Positions 1 to 13,288 of a stretch of 64,000 nt of DNA are shown here, piece by piece. The number at the start of each line of letters is the position of its first letter. The stretch's first letter is position 1. The DNA is taken from positions 4,278,001 to 4,342,000 of the forward strand of contig JAFEKR010000001.1 of assembly GCA_019022495.1 (NCBI GenBank), in the 5' to 3' direction. Below the pieces are notes generated by a model, which saw only the letters and a list, made by a program, of their open reading frames with translations, was not told the origin of the DNA and searched no databases. Origin of the DNA: Epichloe hybrida. Its lineage: Eukaryota > Ascomycota > Sordariomycetes > Hypocreales > Clavicipitaceae. The translations under genes and the position numbers were made by a program.

Positions 1-3000
1 GTCTTTGCGCGGGTCTGGCCGGTACTTCTCTCTCAGCGTCTCCGCTTCGGGCTCCAGAAAGCGATCGGCTTCATCTCTTGACAAAGTTTTCGAAACGCCG
101 GCTCGATACGAGGTCCAGAATTGCTGCTGCCACTGATGACGCTTTCCTTGGACCGACCACAGTCCTATGCAGCGCTTTGCGTCTGTCCACGTCTCGGAGA
201 TGGACCAACCAAGAACATCAGAGACGCTGATCTGCGAGTTTGTCGACTTGGACGAGAAGATGCAAATCTTGTGAAGAATCTCCTCGGGTACGCAGGAGAC
301 AACCGACTGTCCTTTTCCCAACTGCCGCATTCTCATGCAGGCTGTGTGCGATACTTGTTAGTGGATATCAAGGGGAGGGGGAGAATATTGTCTTGACACA
401 ACATTTACTTACCTTGAACAAGCCTGTCCTTCGTAAGATTCGCACCTAGCGTGACAGCCGCCCGGTAATCTTGGGGCAGCTTCAGATCCGTTCCTCGTGT
501 GTGTGCCTCGTCCAGAAAGATGAGGCACACGTCGAGTCGCGCCGCAAAGCGCGACGCGTGCAGGAACTCAACCTTGCCATTCCTATCGAGAGCGCAGATG
601 TTGTCGTCGTCGTCGAAGAACACGACAGCCTGAGTCTCGTCGTCGTCAGGTAGCTGTTCTAGCCATTTTTCAGCAACTTCTCGGTTGCCGAGTTCAAGTA
701 TCTGTGCCCCGACATCAATAATGACTCGAACTTTCTTTTCCATGCCGACCACCATAGAAATAAGTCTCTCGGCATCGCCCTCGCCTTCTTTTCTGGGCGT
801 CAGCATCGGGGCCGCCTGGTTTTCAGGCTGAAGAAGATGCTCTAGGACCAGGGCGTTTGTGTGCCTCTGTTCGTCGAGATCGAGCTGCTCTATAGAAAGG
901 GGTAGAACGATGCGAGAATCATTTGTCCCGCTAAACCCTGTTGTGACGTGCTTCTTTACTTCGGCTATATCCCAGCCTGAAGCTGAGAGCTTGTGGGGGA
1001 ACTCCTTCATTTCTTTTGGAAAGACAAGGTAGGCTAGGTAGTAGTCGATGACGCTCTTCGCCCATCGGAGAGACGGAAATATGTCGTTGCTGCACTGCGT
1101 GTGGTCGTCCAGATTCACGCCATCCAGTTGATGAAAAGTATTCGGCAGCTCGTTGGCGTCTTTTACCCACTCCTGGTATGCCGCGTTGGCCTGATCTGAT
1201 CTTTGCAGCTGAGCAAAGGCTAAAAACAACTCATCATCTTTCAATCCTCGGTAGTAATAGCTCAGAAGCGTCAGCAGGATAACGACATCGGGGTGGCTGA
1301 ACTCGGACCTCGGGCTGGGGTTGTCCTTGGCACGGTACGGCACTGCCAGCCTCGTGGCTGGAATCCTGTCGAGGGCGAGGCCGTAGTCGACCCTCCAGCG
1401 TTTCTGGGAGAAGCAGAAGGCGAGAACGCTGCCAGCGATCAAACCTCGTAGCAGAAATAGTGTGCTTCGTTCAGCTTCTGTCCATCCTGCCTGTCCCTCC
1501 ACCTCGTCAACATCAGATTCATTCGGATGATTTTGCGTGATGTATGCACTGATGGCGTTCTTCGACGCTCTAGATTTGCCCACCATGGGAAAGCCAACAA
1601 GTCCATTGTCGAGAACCCGACGGGTGATTGCGGTGACCATCGTGTCCATCGCGTCACCTCGGAGAAATCTCGTTCGCGGGAAGCTGCCTTTCACACCTCG
1701 CCATGTCTCTACTGAATCGGGATGTCGTGTCTCTGCAAGATGGATGCAATCTCTGAAAATGTCGAGAATTTCCTGAAGACAAGACCACCTGGAAGGGCTG
1801 TGGTCTACGGTCCGCTGAGTTCCCATTGTATAGACGAGTTCAAATTTCGGGCTAAAGTTTTCATCGCTCTCGTCGACAATGTCCCGACTCGACTTGTTGA
1901 GCAACTCTTGAGACTGAAGGAGCAGACCACTTGTTTCCTCTTCCCCGGAGCATGCCCGCTCGATGCCCATGAGCTTGAACGACAGAACATGCTCGGGCTG
2001 GACGAGCAGAACTCCGCCTTCCCGCATACAGTCTTCGTAGATTTCTCGAACAGCCTTGGCCTCAGCTGCGCGCGGCTTCACGGCGCGGGAAAAGGGTGCG
2101 TGAAATATTGGTCTGTTCACCAAGCCCCCCAACTTGTTTACGAGCATGTCGAACATCTGCTTCGCTTGCGGCTTGGCCACGATGACGCGGACCAAGCTTT
2201 TGTCGGCGAGACTCGCAGCGACGATGGGAGCGATGACCGAGGACTTTCCTTCCCCCATGTTTAGTTGCATGACGCCGTTTCGGTCAGTGGAAGGCCGTCG
2301 CATTTCGGCAGCGATTTGGGCTTGCACCTCCCGGATCATGACACCGCTCTCGATTTCGATGAGTAATGACTCGGGGTCTTGAATGGGGCGCCAGTTGGTG
2401 TGTCCGATATTCTCCAACTCTTGGATCAGTTTTGGCGGGGATGCGGTCAGGTTCAGGAGTCGCTCAGCTTGCTGTAGATGTGTCAATGCTATCCCGTACT
2501 TGACGATGCAGCTTTTCCAGTCAGGCGACAACGTGCACCATCGTTTTGCACAAAGCTGCTGGAGAAAGAATGCAGGACATATTCTCGGCCACTGATAGAT
2601 ATTTGGCACTGCAATGTGCTCGGGACGAACGGAGTCGGCATCCTCCATCGAGGTGCAGTATGCTGCTCCCAGGATGGCGCGATAGATCTCGTTCACACGT
2701 TTGGTGCAGTTTCCGTGGTGTTGTTTCAGCATCAGCGCAACGTCTCCTTGGATAATACTGTTGGGGATAATGCCGCGACGATGATTGTCGAGCGCTTCAA
2801 GGCTGACTTCTAGTTGCTTGACATATTTCTTCTCGAAAGCGGAGGAGGCTTTCCGTTCCAGCTCCGTGACGAGGCATGACATCCGAAGACCTGGTCTGAC
2901 TACCGTTCCACATACAGTGAGGAGCCGATCAGCAATAGAGCATGTTGCATCAGGTATGTGAGGGGCGCGGCGTGAAAAGACGTCATTCATGCTGATGAAG

Positions 3001-6000
3001 CCACCGCCTCGAGTCCCTTCATTTCGGCTACCATCCTTCAAAGACAAAGCGGCGATGCTCAAGTGCCTTTCTCGTCGAGGCATTGCGTCGCTGATTTGCC
3101 CAAGATATTCTTGAAAACAGCGGTTTTCAAACCAGCTTTTGCAGAGGCTATTGGCTGAACTCATCGCGGGGACCTTTTTTATATAGACATGCCACTTTTC
3201 GGACTGATTGGTGTCAGCTGGAAATCGAAACACTTCGCATGGCCACTGTCCCATCAAGGCTTCCGCCAAGCTATTCGTGGCAACAGATCGGTTTTCATCG
3301 AAGCTTCTGCTTTTGCGCTGCAGATAAACACCCTCCGCTTCTTCATGCCCTCTTGGAAGTGAGTTTTCGGGGCAGTTTTGCATAGAATGGCCTGCCGACA
3401 ACAAAGCCTGCGAAATTTCATCGGCTTTCGGTTCCACGCCCTTCTCAAGATGGAAGGTGTCCGCCGATGGTAAGCGAGCGTCCCGCAGTTCAGGAACAAT
3501 TGAAAAGCCTGCTAACAGGAAGAGCATGCTTCTATCGACCTTCCCTCCATAGGCCATTGTCGACAGCCAAAGTGCGAGATCAAATTTTCCAACGCCGCTT
3601 AGACCACGGCTCAGATCCCGGTGCAGCACTATCCAGTGCTTCAGCACGAATGACGTCTCCGTCATCCACCGAGCATCGTAAGTTAGTTGCGTTCCAGGGT
3701 CCGCGTGGTTCTGCCCCATGACACCTTCTGCCTTGGAGAGAAGATGCCACAAGTGTGATTTTAGATCCGTCGGGAGGGTAAAATGGGGCGCCATCGATTC
3801 CCGATAGACAGTGTTGGCGATACTGAATACATCTTGCACTTTAGGACTCTCCTGCCAGCGGTCCCTGCTGTTGTAAGTCCTGTCGTACTGGGAAGAATGA
3901 AGCTCGGCACCAAAATTGGACGACCGGAAAGTAGCCGATCTTATGTCATCGCGATCAAGCAGTCCCAGGTCGACGTGCGTGAAGCGTGGGGGCTTAACCC
4001 ACGATTCCTGGTAGAAGAATTTGGATCGGATTGTGCGGTCGAATATGCTCTGAACAAGTTTGATGAAACCGCCGTGTTGTGCTAGGAAGCCGAGTTGGGA
4101 TGACCATTTTACGGTCTGCATTACTCTCTCGTTCGCTGGGTAACACTGTCTCCCAGGTGTTAATGACCCCAACTTCGACAAGATATGAAAGCTCTCTGTG
4201 GACCACTGATCGAACGATTTCACAGCTGCGGAATCGAGGATCGAAAGCGCCTGCTCTGTACCAGTTCTCCCAGTCAGAGGATCCGGCAGGCAGAACGATG
4301 TGAGGGCGTGAAGATACGCCGAGAAAAGTTTGCTACGTGCGCTCCCATTGTCTACAACGCGTCCTATTAGGTTGTCAAAGTTGTACGCGTGAGTCCTTGT
4401 CACTGTTTCTGGATCAATCGTCGCTTGAGTGTGACCGTTTAGCTTGCGAACAGATACTTTTCCATCCGGCACCAAGATTGATCTGTCGCCGGTGGTATTA
4501 TTCTTCAGAACGAGCTTGTTGCGAAGACCAATAAAAGTCCCCATGCTTTGGCTTTCGTCTACTGCCATGCCCTGGAACTCCTTTGACAAGATGTCTGACT
4601 TCGCTTGCCCAAGTCTGAAGCCAAGTAGCAACCTGGGAAGCGCGATGTCCAAATCACCTGACGCTTGACTGAGGGCAGCTTGTATCCAAGCAGGAACCTC
4701 GACGGATCCGAATATCTTGGCGAGGGCCTTTCCTGTTTTGCTCGTGGTCGGGATAATGACTTGGCCATTTGACCCAAGCCGCCACTTGTTCCCCGCGGCC
4801 AGGGCACGGAGTTGCCAAGTACTCCTTGTGGTCTCCCATGGTTCATCCTGAGGGCGAAAATCCACGTGATTGTCTGTGACATTTAACCACTGAATGTGAT
4901 CCTCCACCAGTGGCACCGGAAAGTGTGCTCGGAAAACATCGGCCGAAAGAAGCTCAAATGTTTTACCGTCCTTGGACGCCCGAACGAGCAAGTCTGGCTG
5001 ATCATCCGAGTAGTTGCTAAGACCAAAATGGAGTACATAGCCTGAGTACCTCTTTTTTGAGGAGAACTGCATTCCTGGGACGTGGCTTGGCATAACTTCA
5101 ATTGTGGACGGACCAAACAATCTGCGATACATTGGATGACGCTCGTACTTGGTTGGTAGTCGATTTAAGGGAACTCCGTCAACCAGGAGCTCGCCGGATT
5201 GAAGGTTGAACTGCACCTGAGCACAGCGATCGTTGTCTGCCAAGTCCATGTCTTTCACCAGCCAGTTGAAGTGCTCTGATGAAAAATTTCGCCAATTACC
5301 ATGGCCTTCATATGCGTGCCAAGACATCGCGATGGCGTTATCAAGAGCATCATTTGACTGCTCCACAACCTGCTTCGCGATGATGGGACAAGCTGTTTGG
5401 CAAAGTCTTCTCCAACGACTGTACCGGAGGGACGTGGACTTGTCGCTCCTCTTGACCAAGATTGCGCTCTCTTGAATTATGATGCAACATTGTAGAAAGA
5501 TCGAGGCAGTTTCTGTGGATCGCAAGAGCTCTAGTAAGACCTGCTGATCTACATCAAACGTCGCGGCGCATACCAGGGCAACAGCAGCGGCCTTGGCTTG
5601 AAAGCTGTTTCTGGTAGCATTGTCCGTGGACTTTTGCACTTTGTCTTTCAGCGTCAATGCCCAGTCAAGGGTGACGACACGAGCGAGTCCTAGAAAGTCC
5701 TCGCATCTCTGTCTGACATGTCCGTGCGAAGAGATAGAGAGCACATGTGTGGCCAAAGAGGTGAAAAGGCCAAACGCGGAGGCGGCTTGCCAGTTCTGCT
5801 TCAGATAATCTGATACTCGAAATAGACCGTCAATGAGTTTCTCGGCGAAGCGGGCGCTGTCTAGAATGGAGTGATTGGCCCTCAAAATCGCTCCCTTTCG
5901 CCGTGGCCCGACTTGTCCTATACATTGCAGGAGAACAAGCTCCGTCTCAATCTTCTTGAAGTCCACAATCGGCGCATTCAGCTGGACGAGGATGTTTTGC

Positions 6001-8549
6001 CACTGAGTTAGGTTCCCAAGGGGAATCGTGCAGAGTGCTTTGTACTCCTCGAGCGACATGTTGTCAGGGCAGTCGTGCAGATTGGCTAGGACAGAGTTTG
6101 GTGGAGGTCCGGAGGGCTCATCGGCAGGCCGGAATAGGGATCTTTGCAATCCGCGATTAGCTACCTGGTAAGTGCATAGCTTGGGCAGTCTGTTTGTTCG
6201 GAGAAAGCCTTCCGTAAAAGAGCCGTCGGCATTGTCAAAGTATTGGTATCGCAACCCGTTATTCAGGCAAACATCTGCCTCGCAAGATGTTGAGATTGGC
6301 CGTCTTTTTCGATGCGTGATCTCGTGAGGTTTGGTCTCTGATAACAGCTCCACGCGCTGTGCGGTGCTGAATGGTGTCATAAAACTGGAAAGCCCAGGGT
6401 ATCGTTGAAGCGTATAAGAATACCGAGGCTTCCGTCTTGTAGTGTAGTCCATCTTCAGGACTTCCAGGACAACGAAAGCTGTGGAATCTCGCCAGTGGCC
6501 AAAAGACTTAGGAAGAAGTAACTCGAAAACGGTTGATGCGGCTTGTAACCCGTCGGAAGGTAGTGGCCACTCGTAAATATCAATCGATAAGCTTTCAGCC
6601 CTCTTCTTCAAGTGGCACTTCTGACAGCTGCCGTTGTGACGTGTTTCGGTTGTTCCCCAATACTTGTCAATTGTGGTCGTGTACTCGCAAGTCAATGACT
6701 GTTGCTGATCCATAAGACTTTTGAAAAGCTGCTTCTGACGGTCGAACTCTTTTAGCTTTTTTGATTTGCGAACGCGAGCTTGTTCTTCAATCCTCTCCAG
6801 AAGCTCTTTGTGCTGGCATGATTGCTGGAAATATCGAACTGCAAAGCTGGACGCTGACCCAAACTCCCCAAACATGAGTTTGGATGTGAAAACAGAGCGC
6901 TGAAGACGCTGCGAGATATGATCTTCCACTCGACTAAGTCTCTCGAGCTGGCTTCTGAACGGCAACAACAAGTTTTGCAAGGGCCAGCAAGAGAGTCCCG
7001 GGTCATAATCTTTCAGCATGGGACAGCTTTCTGAAGTGGAAATGTCGCAAGCCACCCAAAGCTCAAGTATCGTCAAAATCATCACGGATACCAGTTCGGG
7101 ATTTCCGCCGTATATCTTGATAGCTCTGCGATAATAGTCTTCCATGAGGAATCTCAGCCTCTCGCTCGTACTCGTTTCGCTGCTTTGGGAATTAAGCCAT
7201 GTCCTTAGAGACCTCGCTACCCAAGTCTCGAGAGCCATGAGATTTCCCGCCTCTTGTTCCTCTGTGTATGTGACAGGAAGTGTCGGGAGCTGTTCCTCGT
7301 GAAATTTAGCGAGGGGATACAACGGTGCGAACATGTTTTGACCACTGATTCTCTGCCTTGCTGCCATTCTCTTGACGAAGTTATCGAGCAGCGATATTCC
7401 CACCTCTGAATCAGCCGTGAAATCTAAAGTCTTTAATGTAGACAGAGGAAGGGACACTGAATTTTGGTTCTGTATGTCTGACCAACGCTGTTCTAAGATC
7501 CGGTTCGTGCTACTCAGGGAGTGATGAACGAATCCGCGTAATTCCTCCGATATGCTTCGTAGCTTGAGCAATCGTCTGTTCAGCTTGGCACTCACGACCG
7601 ACAGGTAATCACTTTCGATAGGAAAATCGTGGCATTCCCGTGCCACATTGGCCATGAGGAAGAGCACAAAGTGCTTATACACGTCCGTCGCAGTTCTGGA
7701 ACTGATGGATGAGTCGTGAGACAAACGACTCATCATTATCTGCAGCGTCACGCGTATGAAGAGCCAGAGGGGTGATCTACGCCACGGCAGCAGTGCGCTC
7801 TTGTACAAGACTTCTTCACGAGTGTTCTTGCCAATGGTCGTGGTATCGGAAGGTTTACCGCCGTGTGCGACCAAAACTGTCATCAGGAACTCTGTGACCA
7901 TCATGGGGTCCGTGGTGTCCCGACGTTCTGCGTGCACCTGTTGCGCCTTTTTTACTTCTGGTTGAGTCCCTGGCACTGCCTGCCAACTCATGTTGGACAC
8001 CATGGATGCGACTGCCTCTTGGAAATCCGAGAGTCCGAACAAAGAAAGGGCGATAGACACGCCGGATCCCGGGAAAGACCGTCGAAGCCTTCCCCTGGTG
8101 CTGACGACATCTCCGTTGCGAGGCGACAGCTCAAAGCTCTCGAAGAGAATTTCTTGATCTAATCTAGATACCATGAGGCCTGCGTTCTGGGCGCTTATGT
8201 AGATGAGGATCGAGCCACCTGGGCGGTGTTAGCGTCGTGATACTGCAGCAAACTTCAATTTCTTACCTTCGGTAACTAGCCTAGAGAAAGCAGACTTCAA
8301 TTTTGTCTTGTCGACGATGAGAACTTGGTCGCTTTCTTGGAGAATGTCGTTGGCAACTTTGATCGCCGTCATGGCCGAATCTACAGCAGGATGATGCACA
8401 TCTGCAATATAACCTTTGAAAGATGAAAAGCAGCTGATGACCGTATTCAGAAGAGCCTTGTCATGTGTCGGTTCGGCATCATCTTGCTCGGGAAGCTTGG
8501 GGGGAAGAAAAACATGGTGCAGCTTATACAAAATCTCTTCCGCAGACAT
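1..8549 (-). CDS. Giant DUF6606-DUF3638-DUF3645 protein, 3' truncated by the window edge
   Basis: Three exons fit: 8549-8267, 8218-413 and 341 to beyond position 1, giving at least 2,810 residues; family members usually have about 3,000. The start is the ATG at 8549, just before the DUF6606-type opening (KLHHVFLPPKLP). The 48-bp intron restores GGSILIYISAQNAGLM, and the 71-bp intron restores ACMRMRQLGKGQSV. Visible motifs are a phosphate-binding loop GEGKSSV near residue 2081, an acidic DESDE box near 2205, a DUF3645 block (PYRAKDNPSPRSEFSHPD) near 2385, and DEAHTRGTDLKLP near 2660. I recall these fungal proteins being filed in databases as putative ubiquitin thioesterases, but I see no catalytic Cys/His motif that I can place. 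The loops look like a helicase/SecA-type NTPase. The biochemical role is not established. Confidence 0.88.
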
Positions 8550-9391
8550 TGCTGGTCCAAAACGGAGTTTCCCATCGACTGGTGCAGATTGCGTGAGAAT
8601 ATCGTGGTGCGTTTCGAGGTGAAATGCAAAATGAGACTTCTCCTTTACCTTCGTGAAATCATGCAACCGCTTAAAAACGAGGTCTAGATGAAGCGAGGGA
8701 AATATACAGCCATTTGTAAACATCAATAATCAATGTGCAAACGAGACGAGACCTCGAATCTACTCCGTAGGCGAGACCGCAAACGCGTTGACAAGGCAAT
8801 GAAACGACGAAGGACACGCCGATGCCATCAGGATTTTTGATTGGCCTGAATCAACAGGGTACTGGACACCATTCGTCTGAATAGGTTTCCACGTGAATCC
8901 CTGTGGGATAATAGTGAGTCTGCTGTGAGTGCGTAGCTGTCATGCATATTTGACAGTCGCAGCCGTGATAACGAATTTTTGAATTCATGGATCCCTTAGC
9001 AGGTTCCGGATGGTAGCCACTGGGATAAAAACAGGGAACATCGTGGCTCGTTTGTCCTCGTTTGTCGAGATGTATGAGTCAACGGAGAAAACCCGGCTTG
9101 TACGCGAACTGGATGATAGAACCTGCCACGACAACACGACGCCGGCACAGCCCAGTGTTCGAAGCCATTGCAAACGCTGCTTTCCGATGTCATAACAACA
9201 GGATGCGGATGGAAACACGATTCCGTTGGTGGTTGATTGGAGCCAGCCCGGTCGCAAAGCGCTGGAGATACCTCGGCATACTCTAACGCGTAGTATCTAA
9301 GCACCCACGGTCGTTCAATTATGACAGGTTTGCAATATGCGCCTTGAAGAGTGAAGTGTATGACATCTATCGACGAGGATCCAATTTGTAT
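8550..9391. promoter_or_regulatory. Intergenic: promoter of the giant gene and 3' flank of the F-box gene
   Basis: No coding exon is convincing in this 842-bp stretch. It holds the upstream region of the giant gene, whose start codon is at 8549. A perfect CACGTG E-box lies at 8890-8895. The short open frames here have no recognisable protein and no splice partners. Confidence 0.5.
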
Positions 9392-10969
9392 CTATTCCTC
9401 AACTTGGAAGTCGACGAAGCTTTCGTCACCAAAGAATCGATCCGTCTTGCGTACCCAGAAATAGGCATCCGCCAGTGCATGCCCGTAAAAGTCTTCAACT
9501 CTCATGTGTACCCTTGCGTCTATTAATAGCGGCAGCCTCCCTTCCCTTTCTTCTTCGAATCCGTTAAAAAGGCACCTTACGAGACAATCGTAATCTCGAT
9601 CAGTTGCTGGTGCACGTATGACTAGTGTCCGAAGAGAGGATGGTAACATGTCGACAAGCCGATTCGGCTTGCCGCCGATGTCAACGCCGAGCATGGATTC
9701 ATAGAAATCGTCTTCCTCTTCATAGAAATCGTCTTCCTCTTCATAGATGTCGTCTTCCACTTCATAGATGTCGTCTTCCACTTCATAGAAATCGTCCTCC
9801 CCTTCATCTTCGAAACCGCCTTGGGCTATGTATCCCATCGACCCTTTACTGTTGACAAAAAATACTGTGTCAATGTCTAGATGAGCCAGTACTTGGAACC
9901 GCTGCAAAGAACATTGAATAATCTGCGTTCTATCATTGATTAGGCCAGCAGTAAGGACGAGTCTCTCGAGGGTGCTGCCAACGTGGTCCATCAGAGTCGA
10001 AATGAAGTCATTGGCGTGCCAGTCGAAGATGGACACACTTTTCTTAGAATATTCAAAGTCGAGACTCCATAAGCGATGCATATCCTTGAAGACCCGATTG
10101 GCTCCGTGTTCGTTCAGCACATAGTCTCTGAGCTTGAGCACCTCTAGATTCTTGCCAAAAGTGAAATTATGGGGACCGTAGTAGCTTGACATCTCTTGCT
10201 CGTAACTAGGTTCATGTATCCCAGACTCATGATGCGCCTCACGCAACGAGTCCAGGCCCAGGAATGGAAAGATGGTGTCCATATTAACCCCGATTTGAGC
10301 ATCAATATTGCGCGTTGGATACAACGTGCGCAGTTTTTGTAGTGGTTGGTCATCCAGCTCAGCATTATTGGCGTGTTTTATAAGGCGTTGAATAAGTGTT
10401 GAGACATCACAGAGGCGTTCAGCCCTCGTTGCCATCTCTTGAAAGTGACTAGGACCACGCCATCCTTGTGGTAAAGCCAGAGACTCGACGTTGGTGAGCA
10501 AAGTGAGAAGGAAGGCAATTGGATAGTGGAAACCCACTCGCCATGCCGTATAGCCCGGGAAGTTTACAATATTTTGGTACCAATGGGTCGTCAGTTGGGG
10601 ATCAGAACTCGATGAAGTCAATGCAGCCAAATGTTCCGACCGTTCAATGAGTGTCGCCAGCGCAGATAACGGCCACGTGTCTGACACATCTGTAGGAACG
10701 CTCTCGTCTCCCAGATCCGCGTGGACGATGTAACGCGCAACGACTGGATTTACTGCAATTTCGCAAAGCAGCTCTACAACGGATTCCACGGTCGAAGGCC
10801 CGAATTTCCAGTTGCGATATCGCTTCCGGGCCCTGTTGTGCTTTTCCAGCAGTGGCGCTGCTGCATGGTAGAGAGACTTGCAGGTCAGCGCCAAGTCTTC
10901 AAAGGTGTATGGAAGCGAGAGCTCGAAGATTGTGAGCAGTAGCTCTTGTGGGAGCGCAGGGAGGCTCAT
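9392..10969 (-). CDS. F-box domain protein with acidic tandem repeat
   Basis: This is a single exon of 525 residues from the ATG at 10969. An earlier in-frame codon exists, but the F-box begins directly after this Met: LPALPQELLLTIFELSLP, then LALTCKSLYHAAAPLLEKHN (residues about 4-45). F-box proteins normally tether substrates to Skp1 in SCF ubiquitin ligases. The rest of the chain resembles the diverged leucine-rich body common in fungal F-box proteins, including LKLRDYVL and LERLVLTAGLI segments. Around residues 390-424 there are five copies of a seven-residue unit (consensus E-x-E-D-D-F/I-Y), encoded by a 21-bp tandem repeat. The substrate cannot be told from sequence. The gene is divergent from the cutinase. 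Confidence 0.8.
   Translation of the reverse strand: MSLPALPQELLLTIFELSLPYTFEDLALTCKSLYHAAAPLLEKHNRARKRYRNWKFGPSTVESVVELLCEIAVNPVVARYIVHADLGDESVPTDVSDTWPLSALATLIERSEHLAALTSSSSDPQLTTHWYQNIVNFPGYTAWRVGFHYPIAFLLTLLTNVESLALPQGWRGPSHFQEMATRAERLCDVSTLIQRLIKHANNAELDDQPLQKLRTLYPTRNIDAQIGVNMDTIFPFLGLDSLREAHHESGIHEPSYEQEMSSYYGPHNFTFGKNLEVLKLRDYVLNEHGANRVFKDMHRLWSLDFEYSKKSVSIFDWHANDFISTLMDHVGSTLERLVLTAGLINDRTQIIQCSLQRFQVLAHLDIDTVFFVNSKGSMGYIAQGGFEDEGEDDFYEVEDDIYEVEDDIYEEEDDFYEEEDDFYESMLGVDIGGKPNRLVDMLPSSLRTLVIRAPATDRDYDCLVRCLFNGFEEEREGRLPLLIDARVHMRVEDFYGHALADAYFWVRKTDRFFGDESFVDFQVEE
9699..9803 (-). repeat. 21-bp tandem repeat, five copies, inside the F-box CDS
   Basis: Five head-to-tail 21-bp units, differing by a few bases (AGAAATCGTC versus AGATGTCGTC cores), encode the E-x-E-D-D-F/I-Y heptads. 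The unit length is a multiple of three, so gain or loss of copies keeps the frame. Confidence 0.9.
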
Positions 10970-11691
10970 TTTGCCATGGAAATGGATACAGATGCTGATG
11001 CTGTCAACAACCAGACAAATTATGTGTGCGGCCTCATCAAGAAAAAGGGGTCGCGTCACGTGAGGCCTGCAAGGGTCTCGTCGCTTCCACAGAATCTACC
11101 CTATTCTTCATCGTGAGATGGTGACCTCGACTATTAATACTGGTGCAGGTTTGGTTTGCCCGGACTCTGCCCACCAGTTATCGGCACCACGGGCCGAGCA
11201 TGGGTTAGACTCGGCATTGAGGAGAACAACAGCTGACATTTCCTACAGACTAGTCATTTTATCCGACAATCCTGCTGTGTTCTTCCGCTGCCTTGCCCTT
11301 GGAATGCGGCCCTAGACTTGAACAGGTGTGAGTCTAACATTTTTCCCCTTCCCACTTACTTCAAGCTTCAGAAAAGCCTCCAAACATACCCCGCACACAC
11401 ACTCTCATGATCAAAACACACATGTTTGCCTTGCTTGTTAGGACGAAGATGAAACAGAACTAAAAAGTTGTTGTCTGGTGACACATTGTTCTAAAGTGCG
11501 GGGGTGGGGGTCCTGGGCTTGACGTCAAAATATCATTTCTGTAAGTATCTAGTTCAAATATACTAGTATGAATCCGGAACTCGTTGTCTTATTCATTGCC
11601 TTCCACCAACTGGTATGTGGCGTTCGTGTTATTTAAGTAGAATGGACGTCCTGGAATCGAGAACGGACTATTCACCGCATCTCACTTCAGC
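10970..11691. promoter_or_regulatory. Divergent promoter between the F-box gene and the cutinase
   Basis: This 722-bp stretch separates the two start codons. It contains a CACGTG E-box at 11057-11062, close to the F-box start, and a G-rich run near 11497-11520. An AT-rich element (TTATTTAAGTAG) lies about 60 bp upstream of the cutinase ATG and could be its TATA region. No coding sequence was recognised. Confidence 0.5.
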
Positions 11692-12555
<864 letters not shown>

Positions 12556-13288
12556 GGCAAGTGCTCATATCAATAGTTGCTCCACAGCCACGGCTCGATA
12601 TGGTTGTGCATGAAATAATACATTACATTACGTCTGCCTCTCTTCTCCAATTGAGCTGCGCACATGTAGTCCTCGGGCTAGCGGAACGGGCATTACACGG
12701 GGCCTGAGCGTCGAAGCCATCAAATGCGCGCCAGTCAGGACGCACGGGCAACAATGCCGTGCGCTGTTGACAAGTATGTGGAGGTCGGGCAACTTAATGA
12801 CATGCCAATGTTGAGATCAGCGTGATTTGATCGATCAAACAGTCAACCTCAGGTCCGGCAGAGAATCGCTCGAGCAGGTGAGAGGTCTTGATGAAAGCAC
12901 CATAGCCGTGTGTCTGTCTGGTCGCCCCAGCAATTTTCAGTCAGGCGATTGTTGCTGTGGATGTCGTGATTAGAACAGGTCAAGGTTTGGTCAAAGCAAG
13001 ATGAAGTCGTCGACACACGACCCAAGAGTCTGGGCCTTCCTGGTCATTGGCGGGGGCGTCCACGTCGACCCACCTTGCTGCAAGGAACAAGCGTTGGCTT
13101 GTCCTTATGTAATAGGTTTTCCTTTGAGCTTCTGCCTGCCCCTCTTCCTGTCCGTCGCAGCCTCCCCCCACCTAGCCATCATCCGGACGGCCGTTTACCC
13201 CCCGACGACTTGAACAAGAGGGCACCTCAGAGCGTTGCAACGGAGTCTCCTTGGTGCAAATACCGAACCTTGGCTTGCGCGGGTCAAC
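12556..13288. other. Intergenic: cutinase 3' flank and AIP1 promoter
   Basis: No gene was recognised in this 733-bp stretch. A perfect 14-bp palindrome, TTTGATCGATCAAA, lies at 12826-12839, about 450 bp upstream of the AIP1 start codon. A pyrimidine-rich tract (13127-13200) precedes the AIP1 ATG and resembles fungal core promoters. Confidence 0.5.
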
